21,645 nt of DNA, from contig JBGTLQ010000251.1 in assembly GCA_041744075.1 (NCBI GenBank), positions 1-21,645 on the forward strand, written 5' to 3'. The translations under genes were made by a program, and so were the position numbers. The stretch comes from JAJTZA01 sp041744075. GTDB taxonomy: Bacteria; Verrucomicrobiota; Verrucomicrobiia; Chthoniobacterales; Terrimicrobiaceae. The notes under the pieces are model-generated. The model did no database searches. It worked only from the letters and a program-made list of their open reading frames with translations, and was not told the origin of the DNA. Positions within the stretch are counted from its first letter, which is position 1. Each line of letters begins with the position of its first letter. Shown one piece after another: positions 16,339 to 21,645 of the stretch.

Positions 16339-16388
16339 GTTTTTTCTTGAATGCCCTCACTCAAAACGTAAATCTTTCTATCCAATCC

Positions 16389-17906
16389 ATGTCATCTCCC
16401 CCTCCCCTCCACGGTAAGAATGTCCGAGATTTTGGCGCTGTAGGTGATGGAATCACGTTGGACAGCGAGGCCATCAATCAGGCGATCAAGGCATGCCATC
16501 AAGGCGGCGGAGGCACGGTTTTTGTTCCTGCGGGCACCTATCTCATTGGCACGGTTGAACTTTTGAGTCATGTCACACTCCACCTCGACGCCGGATCGGT
16601 GTTGAAGGGCAGTCCAGATCTTGCCGATTACCGGGTTCTGCCCATGACGAGTGAACTTCGCAATACCTCGCTGATCGTCGCCACGGGAGCGCGCAATATC
16701 GCCATAACCGGGCGTGGGGTCATTGACGGAAATGCCGATGCGTTTGCTATCCACGACCAAGCCGACCTCTCACGGGATTTTGCCGCGAGCTGCACGCGCC
16801 AGGGCGAGGCCTATTTTGAGATCAATGATCAGGCGGAAGATGGTCCCATTCTGCACAAACCCCGACCCGGGATATTGATTTTGCTTCATGACTGCCGGGA
16901 CGTCCTGGTTTCCAATATAAAAATCATAGAAGCTCCCAATTGGTGCCTTCACCTTTCCTGCTGTGAGGATGCGCTGCTCACGGGCTTGGAAATCAAGAGC
17001 AGCATGCTGATGCCGAACAGCGATGGGATTGATGTGAGTCTGAGCCGGAATGTCCGGATCAGTGATTGCAATATTGAGGCGGGGGATGATGGGATTGCCT
17101 TCAGCCCCTGCGCGGATGGATTCGGCAGTGGAACCTTGGAAAACATCACCGTCCAAAACTGTATTATTTCCTCTCGCTCGGCAGGGATTCGCATTGGTTG
17201 GGGCGAACACTCGTTCCGCAACATGCTTTTTAACAACATCATCATTCGCAATTCCAATCGTGGCATTGGACTGTTTGTGCGGGGCAGTGAAACCATAGAA
17301 AACGTGATGTTTTCTAATATGGTCATCGAGACACGTTTCTACAAAGGCAAGTGGTGGGGCAAGGCCGAGCCCATTCATCTTTCCACGGAATGGGATCAAC
17401 TGACAGGAGACGCTCTCGGGAAAATTCGGGACATCACGTTTTCTCATATTCGCATTCAGGCCGAACATGGATCGGTTCTGTCCGCCGCTGAAAACGGAAC
17501 CATCTCAGACATCACCTTCGACGATGTTCGCACTCGCCTCAAACCCGGTGTGCTTCAGGAGTCTTTTGGAGGAAACTTTGATCTCCGCCCAGCCAGGGAC
17601 GAACAGAAAAAGGTGTTTTGTCATGACATCCCCGCCCTCTACGCCAAAGGCGTGGATGGACTCACCCTCAGGAATTTTCAAGTCGTAAGACAGGAACCAC
17701 TGCCAGATTTTTTCCGTCATGCCCTCGAAATCGAGGATTTCACCGGCCTCACCATTGATGGCTTTTGCGGCCAACCATCCGACCGTGAAACGAGCGAAGC
17801 CGAAATTGTGCTGCGACGGGGTCATTCGGCGGTGCTTCAAAATGTTTCCTCTCGTTCCACCTCATGCATTGTGACGGATGCTGTTACCGAATTGAGGCAA
17901 GCGTAA
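16389..17906 (+). CDS. GH28-like beta-helix enzyme (polygalacturonase fold)
   Basis: From the ATG at 16389 the protein has 505 residues; a TTG at 16347 would add 14. No signal peptide, so probably cytoplasmic. The start (VRDFGAVGDGITLDSEAINQ, PAGTYLIGTVEL) is the pectate-lyase/GH28 N-terminal signature, followed by a right-handed parallel beta-helix. Two of the four GH28 motifs are intact: NSDGID with Asp212 and AGDDGIAFSP with Asp233/Asp234, the general acid and base. The other two are replaced: the usual GHG is SAG (264-266) within RSAGIRIGWGEHS, and the RIK is absent from RGIGLFVRG. A conserved-looking WWGKAEPIHL (322-331) may fill the site. The enzyme is therefore a GH28 relative with a different specificity, perhaps an exo-acting uronidase or galactosidase. 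Divergent from paralog A and convergent with paralog B. Confidence 0.85.
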   Translation: MSSPPPLHGKNVRDFGAVGDGITLDSEAINQAIKACHQGGGGTVFVPAGTYLIGTVELLSHVTLHLDAGSVLKGSPDLADYRVLPMTSELRNTSLIVATGARNIAITGRGVIDGNADAFAIHDQADLSRDFAASCTRQGEAYFEINDQAEDGPILHKPRPGILILLHDCRDVLVSNIKIIEAPNWCLHLSCCEDALLTGLEIKSSMLMPNSDGIDVSLSRNVRISDCNIEAGDDGIAFSPCADGFGSGTLENITVQNCIISSRSAGIRIGWGEHSFRNMLFNNIIIRNSNRGIGLFVRGSETIENVMFSNMVIETRFYKGKWWGKAEPIHLSTEWDQLTGDALGKIRDITFSHIRIQAEHGSVLSAAENGTISDITFDDVRTRLKPGVLQESFGGNFDLRPARDEQKKVFCHDIPALYAKGVDGLTLRNFQVVRQEPLPDFFRHALEIEDFTGLTIDGFCGQPSDRETSEAEIVLRRGHSAVLQNVSSRSTSCIVTDAVTELRQA

Positions 17907-17972
17907 GTGATCCTCGGGGCAGAGACCGGGATTCCAGCGCCCACTCCGGGGTGCATCAACCCACACGGGATA

Positions 17973-17992
17973 CCGGTGGTTGAAACCACCGG
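17973..17992. terminator. Bidirectional terminator-like hairpin
   Basis: CCGGTGGTT (17973-17981) pairs perfectly with AACCACCGG (17984-17992) around GA. It sits in the 123-base gap between the convergent GH28-like and 776-aa genes. There is no long T-run on either side, so it may be a factor-independent hairpin of moderate strength or a dispersed repeat. Confidence 0.5.
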
Positions 17993-18029
17993 CTAGATTC
18001 CTATGTTCCTCCGGGACCGCATCTCCCAT

Positions 18030-20360
18030 CTATGGTGCCACATGAAACGCCAAAAGGTCAGCGGGGTCCATGGCAAGGCTCAGGGTGTTTCCTGGCTGGC
18101 GCTCACCGGTGACCAAATTGACCACCCCACCTTTGCCGGGTAGTGTGATCTTCACATCCGGCACATTGTGCATGGAGGTATTCACCACGTAAAAGTAGGT
18201 GCCGTTCTTCGGGGTCTCGATCTGACGCACTACCACCTCGGGGTTGTCCGAGGCCCCTTCGAGGCGGGTGGAAGGCAGTGCGGGAACGGCGAGAAACGCC
18301 TGATTAAAGCGGCGCATGATCTCAGGAAAGCCTGTGGAGAAACTCGAACCCGAGAGATAACCAATGTTCCTGGGAGCCGCATAAGCAACCGCCCGGGCGA
18401 TATCGAGTAACATATGGGGTCCCGCACGATCACAGTCCACGCAGATGTAACCCATGAGATTATCAAATGGCGCCGGGCTTGTTTTGGGATCACCGTTGTC
18501 TTCATTCAGAGGGTAAAACCTCACCACCGTAGGGCCGGTAACGGATTCATAAGGCTCAAGGGATGCGGGGTTGGACGTGGTGAAGAGGCGACCCACAGGA
18601 TAGGTCATGGCCACATCCTCGATGTCTTTATAACGGAGGGGATCAGCTCCCGGAGCAGAGTGCCAATTCTCATCCCCATTCTCGTAAACGGGGGCCTGGG
18701 TCTCAAGGACCGTCCCGTAAAGATTTTCATCCACAGCGCTCTGAAATTCCGTGGGCATGAGATGCCATTTCCACCATGGCTCCTCCATCGAGTTGGCCAT
18801 AGACTTCCACCAGTCCACATCATCGGTCACCACACCGGGATGACCACTTGTCTTGTCGGCCGGATGAAGCGAGGGTACCGCCTCCTTCACCCATGGGGTG
18901 AAAAGCACTTGGAGGTCCTTGCTGCCAAGTTCCTCTCGGAGATAATCCCTCACAGCGGTCAGGAACTGCGCCCGCTTGTCAAACCACCAGTCGAGATAAG
19001 CGGCGTAGAGAACTTTATCTCCCTCGTAAGATTCGATCAGGGAATCCTGGGAGGCGTCCTTGCCTTCCTCGGGATGGTCCTCTTTGAACCGGGCAATCGC
19101 TTCATCGGAAAAACTGATGGGCAGATGCGTGTTTCTCGTTCTCAGCCAAATGCCTGCAAATTTTCCTTCGTCTTGAAATTGAACCACGGTTTTGTCCAAG
19201 ATGCGTTTGAAGTCTTCGAGGGTTTCCGGATCGGTCAAATCCGCATTGTGATCCTCCACCCAAAAAACACCCGTGTATCGTTCGCCCCGTTTGCCATGAT
19301 ACAATTTCTTGGCGAGTTTTTGTTTGGCGAAGCTGTCCGGGGCCATGCCAATGCTTCCTTTGTATTCATAATAAGGCATGATCTCAAGCCCCTCGGCTGT
19401 GATGGCAGGAACAAGGCGGGTCCAGAGGTCGGTGTTGGGGGGCTGCGGATTCACCACCCACTTCGAGTCGCCGCTGTCCCATCCTTGATTGTGTCCAAAC
19501 TCCAGCAAGTCCTTGGTGAACGTGTTAATTCCCAGCACCTTGGCCATCTTCATCTTGCCGATGTACCAATCCACCGAATCCGCCACCGCGCGTTGATCTC
19601 CCATCCCCTTGATCACTTCATCGGCCATTTCCTCTCGCCAGAAAATATGTCGGCGGGGCAGGTCTGCGGGAGGAAAGGAAATCGGGGCGTAAAGCTTTTC
19701 GGGATCGCCAACTTCGTAAAGGCGAATCTTACCCACAGCAGCTCCCTCGGACCGAAGAGAGTTCAGGTGGTTCGGTTGAAAAATCGCCACGTTGAATCCT
19801 TCCTCTGGACCATGTGGTCGCGAGCCTGGTTGGGGGTCACGAAAGCCTTTGACGCCCTGAAAGCGATCCAACAAATGAAAATACTGTTTAAACGTCTGCC
19901 ATTGTCCGGTTTGCGGGTAGCTCAGGGACTCCACCGAGGGCTCTACAAATTGTTCGCGAACATCCCCGATCGCTTCCCCTGTTGCCCATCCCCGGACATA
20001 GTCAGCCCCCCGATTCGCCATAAAAATGGTGCGCGGCACGTCATCGGGATAGTCCACCGTCAGAATGTAAGCCTTGCCCTTCTCCAGGCCTTTGTCCTTT
20101 CCAATCACATACGAAATCACGGCCGCATCATCGGTAGTTGGGATCACACGCGCTTGACGCCCCAAAATCTCCTGCACCACACTCACACCAACCGCGGATT
20201 CGTAATTCGGTTCCACCGATGCCGTGTCAATCTCATCAATCAGTTTCAGCCCCTCCGTGATATCCGCCATTTGCGCGGGCCTGGCATTGGCGGCAGCCGC
20301 TTGGTAAGAAACACCCACACAGAGGGCCAGGGACAGGGAAACAAACTTGAGAGAGAACAT
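18030..20360 (-). CDS. Exported putative glycoside hydrolase, paralog B
   Basis: A 776-aa homolog of the protein at 14031-16286, collinear along its whole length. Signal peptide at residues 1-24 (LSLALCVGVSYQAAAA). Shared blocks: GLEKGKAYILTVDYPDDVPR (91-110), REEMADEV (242-249), LLEFGHNQGWD (285-295), MPYYEYKG (328-335), FAGIWLRTRNTHLPISFSDE (401-420), YLDWWFDKRAQF (455-466), a VTDD segment (511-514), a GYICVDCDRAGPHMLLDIAR block (637-656) and FNQAFLAVPALP (685-696). The last 70 residues form a beta domain (VVNTSMHNVPDVKITLPGKG). An insertion after residue 525 (EEPWWKWHLM) adds aromatic residues that could line a sugar site. Function as a glycosidase is inferred from fold-like motifs and neighbours; no CAZy family can be named. 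A regulatory motif lies 3 bases before the ATG. Confidence 0.75.
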   Translation of the reverse strand: MFSLKFVSLSLALCVGVSYQAAAANARPAQMADITEGLKLIDEIDTASVEPNYESAVGVSVVQEILGRQARVIPTTDDAAVISYVIGKDKGLEKGKAYILTVDYPDDVPRTIFMANRGADYVRGWATGEAIGDVREQFVEPSVESLSYPQTGQWQTFKQYFHLLDRFQGVKGFRDPQPGSRPHGPEEGFNVAIFQPNHLNSLRSEGAAVGKIRLYEVGDPEKLYAPISFPPADLPRRHIFWREEMADEVIKGMGDQRAVADSVDWYIGKMKMAKVLGINTFTKDLLEFGHNQGWDSGDSKWVVNPQPPNTDLWTRLVPAITAEGLEIMPYYEYKGSIGMAPDSFAKQKLAKKLYHGKRGERYTGVFWVEDHNADLTDPETLEDFKRILDKTVVQFQDEGKFAGIWLRTRNTHLPISFSDEAIARFKEDHPEEGKDASQDSLIESYEGDKVLYAAYLDWWFDKRAQFLTAVRDYLREELGSKDLQVLFTPWVKEAVPSLHPADKTSGHPGVVTDDVDWWKSMANSMEEPWWKWHLMPTEFQSAVDENLYGTVLETQAPVYENGDENWHSAPGADPLRYKDIEDVAMTYPVGRLFTTSNPASLEPYESVTGPTVVRFYPLNEDNGDPKTSPAPFDNLMGYICVDCDRAGPHMLLDIARAVAYAAPRNIGYLSGSSFSTGFPEIMRRFNQAFLAVPALPSTRLEGASDNPEVVVRQIETPKNGTYFYVVNTSMHNVPDVKITLPGKGGVVNLVTGERQPGNTLSLAMDPADLLAFHVAP

Positions 20361-20733
20361 TTCGTGATCATTCCCGGTTTTTGGATCACATTCAACCTAA
20401 AACCGCGAATGGACGCCAAGGAACGCGAATAACCTGAAACGCAGGATGATCTACCAGAGCTGAATCGAAGCGCGGCAAGGAAACCAAGGCAACGAAGAGT
20501 CAGGGACTTATCAAAAGTTCCAGCCCACCAAGGAATTAGCTCAGAATTGGGGCATGATTTCGATGAAACACTCCTATCCTTCGTTCTCTTCGTTTCCTCC
20601 TGTAAAATAACATCATACCCGTTTTGAGGATAAATCTCAAAAATTTAATACAACCACTGATCAACTGATTAACAGGCTCACAAGGCTAACCTTGGTCATT
20701 TCTGATTAGCGTCTATTCGCGTTGATTCGCGGT
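20361..20733. repeat. Composite palindromic intergenic block
   Basis: This 373-base gap has no gene. Outer arms: AACCGCGAAT begins the left arm (20401-20431) and the reverse complement of the right arm (20704-20734); beyond the 10 identical bases about 13 of the next 20 match. Inner arms: 20476-20499 (AAGGAAACCAAGGCAACGAA) and 20578-20607 are related in inverse orientation and to 2021-2050. The block ends in the stop codon of the PEP-CTERM gene. It is probably a nest of dispersed repeats; I see no gene or tRNA in it. Confidence 0.6.
20364..20377. promoter_or_regulatory. Operator candidate 3 (CGTGATCATTCCCG)
   Basis: It differs from site 2 at a single base and from site 1 at two. It lies just 3 bases upstream of the 776-aa gene's ATG, so bound protein would block the start region. 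The 17-base identity with 16328-16344 extends past the site into a CCGGTTTTT flank. Confidence 0.55.
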
Positions 20734-21426
20734 TCAATTACCGGATTGCAACCCACGAACACGGCGGCGAGCAACCAAGCCTGAAACCAATGCCAAGCCC
20801 ACCAAGGCGGATGTGGTTGGCTCGGGAACTACGGTGATCGCAAATTCCGTGACACGGTTGCCACCACCCCAACCGGTGTCGCCTGACAAAATCAGATATT
20901 GACGGGCTACCGTCACCGGGGAGGAGGTGTAATCAAAATCCTGGGTCCAGACAACGGTGTTACCACTTGTCATAGGTTGAGTCGCAAAATTAAACAATGC
21001 CGGATTAATGTCAGTGTATGTGCCAACGGCTCCCCTGACGTTGCTGTTTGTGTCAGACCACCAAAGATCGGTGAATGGTGTGGGCGTTGGCACGGCTGAA
21101 AACCACCGATACGCGGTCCAAAGTCCAACGATTTCCACAGACGAGAAACTGGCTCCAAAATTGATAAATCCCTGAGCATCGACAGCGTAACGCTCTGGGT
21201 TGGCACCAAGCGCGTCCACAGCCGGCACGACGGCCTGATTGTTAACCAAAGCGCTAAGAGCTGGCTGAGCGTCAAAGCCGTTCTGGAACGAAAAAAAGTT
21301 GGAGCCAGAAGCCTGGCCTGAACTCACAGGGGTGTAAACAATCGGTGCGGCTTGGGCTGTGGAGTTCGCACCGACGAGTGCGACCGCAATGATTGCAAGG
21401 TTTTTAAATGCAATGACTTTCTTCAT
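20734..21426 (-). CDS. PEP-CTERM sorted surface protein
   Basis: A 230-aa exported protein. N-terminal signal peptide (MKKVIAFKNLAIIAVALVGA, cleavage near AQAA at about 27). The C-terminus carries the full PEP-CTERM tripartite signal: Pro-Glu-Pro at 201-203 in VVPEPTTSAL, a hydrophobic helix (about 205-219) and the basic cluster ARRRVRG. Such proteins are cleaved by an exosortase and moved to the surface or into exopolysaccharide. The 170-residue mature part is a beta-rich domain poor in cysteine (ending RVTEFAITV just before the motif) with no recognised family; repeated W and Y (GLWTAYRWFS, TDLWWSDTNS) could bind sugars. No exosortase gene is in the window. Confidence 0.9.
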   Translation of the reverse strand: MKKVIAFKNLAIIAVALVGANSTAQAAPIVYTPVSSGQASGSNFFSFQNGFDAQPALSALVNNQAVVPAVDALGANPERYAVDAQGFINFGASFSSVEIVGLWTAYRWFSAVPTPTPFTDLWWSDTNSNVRGAVGTYTDINPALFNFATQPMTSGNTVVWTQDFDYTSSPVTVARQYLILSGDTGWGGGNRVTEFAITVVPEPTTSALVGLALVSGLVARRRVRGLQSGN

Positions 21427-21447
21427 GGAGGGTTGGAAGATTCAACC

Positions 21448-21479
21448 GTGATCAATCACTAATTCAGCCTTGGTGTCAA
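21448..21479 (-). promoter_or_regulatory. Promoter and operator candidate 4 for the PEP-CTERM gene
   Basis: On the minus strand a perfect TTGACA (21474-21479) is followed after 17 bases by ATTGAT (21451-21456). The -10 position lies inside the palindrome GTGATCAATCAC (21448-21459), which resembles sites 1-3 (CGTGATCAATCACT against CGKGATCWWTCMCG, two mismatches). A repressor bound there would cover the -10 box. Confidence 0.45.
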
Positions 21480-21504
21480 GACTTAATGTTTAAACGGGCG
21501 GGAC

Positions 21505-21645
21505 GCAGGTGTGATTACTTGTGGGTGAGGTCATGGGTAAAACTCACAAGAGAGAAGTGGGCGGGCAAGGGACTGCCCAGCCCTACCATCAGAGGGGCGC
21601 TTCGCGCTGGCACCAGTTCGTTCTTTCTTGGGTAGGGTCGGGCAG
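21505..21645. repeat. Right-end dispersed repeat, cut by the window end
   Basis: GTGATTACTTGTGGGTGAGG (21511-21530) matches the left arm of the element at 4656-4675 at most positions. Further right, GCCCAGCCCTACC (21575-21587) is nearly the reverse complement of the last bases of the window (GGTAGGGTCGGGC), with a GCGC-TTC-GCGC hairpin (21598-21608) between. No coding sequence is seen in this stretch. Confidence 0.5.

Noticed and set aside
18414..20432. A 672-codon open frame on the plus strand opposite paralog B
   Set aside because: It is the antisense of a long gene with a signal peptide and a full-length paralog; its translation is rich in H, R and I without domains, as expected from a shadow frame at this base composition.

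Overview
The window looks like a chromosomal segment of a Gram-negative bacterium of the Planctomycetes-Verrucomicrobia-Chlamydiae group, most likely a Verrucomicrobiota (Opitutales/Puniceicoccales-like) heterotroph. Three things support this: a BamA-OmpH(Skp)-LpxD outer-membrane cluster (so LPS and an outer membrane), a PEP-CTERM sorted surface protein, and a set of unusual glycosidases. Clear Shine-Dalgarno sites are rare, and gaps are filled with palindromic dispersed repeats. The taxonomic call is inference from gene content; there is no rRNA in the window.

Layout. 1-2.4 kb: accessory part with three small minus-strand genes of uncertain role (a DUF5677-like protein with a probably shifted 5' end, a four-helix membrane protein, a zinc-ribbon mini-protein) and a 565-base gap rich in repeats. 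2.4-4.6 kb: serS and a cbpA/dnaJ-type co-chaperone, divergently transcribed. 4.6-10.2 kb: minus-strand envelope cluster DUF2752 - bamA - ompH/skp - lpxD - DUF309. bamA-ompH-lpxD is the core: barrel assembly, periplasmic chaperone, lipid A acylation. 10.35-12.0 kb: a siroheme/4Fe-4S nitrite/sulfite reductase.

12.0-21.4 kb is a carbohydrate locus. It holds a GH42 beta-galactosidase, two large exported paralogous proteins (751 and 776 aa) that look like an unassigned family of glycoside hydrolases, a GH28-like beta-helix enzyme between them that lacks part of the classical GH28 active site, and a PEP-CTERM surface protein. The exported pair would act on a polysaccharide or oligosaccharide in the periplasm or outside; the GH28-like and GH42 enzymes have no signal peptide and would finish the job inside. 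A 14-base imperfect palindrome (consensus CGKGATCWWTCMCG) recurs upstream of both paralogs, the GH28-like gene and, in weaker form, the PEP-CTERM gene. This suggests one regulator controls them; no regulator gene lies in the window.

Repeats are a theme: an inverted-repeat element around GTGGGTGAGG after cbpA with relatives after lpxD and near the window end; a REP-like element of two GTCGCCGGCGAC palindromes; a composite palindromic block before the PEP-CTERM gene; and a start-less, peptide-like reading frame downstream of serS. I saw no tRNA, rRNA, CRISPR array, transposase or phage gene.
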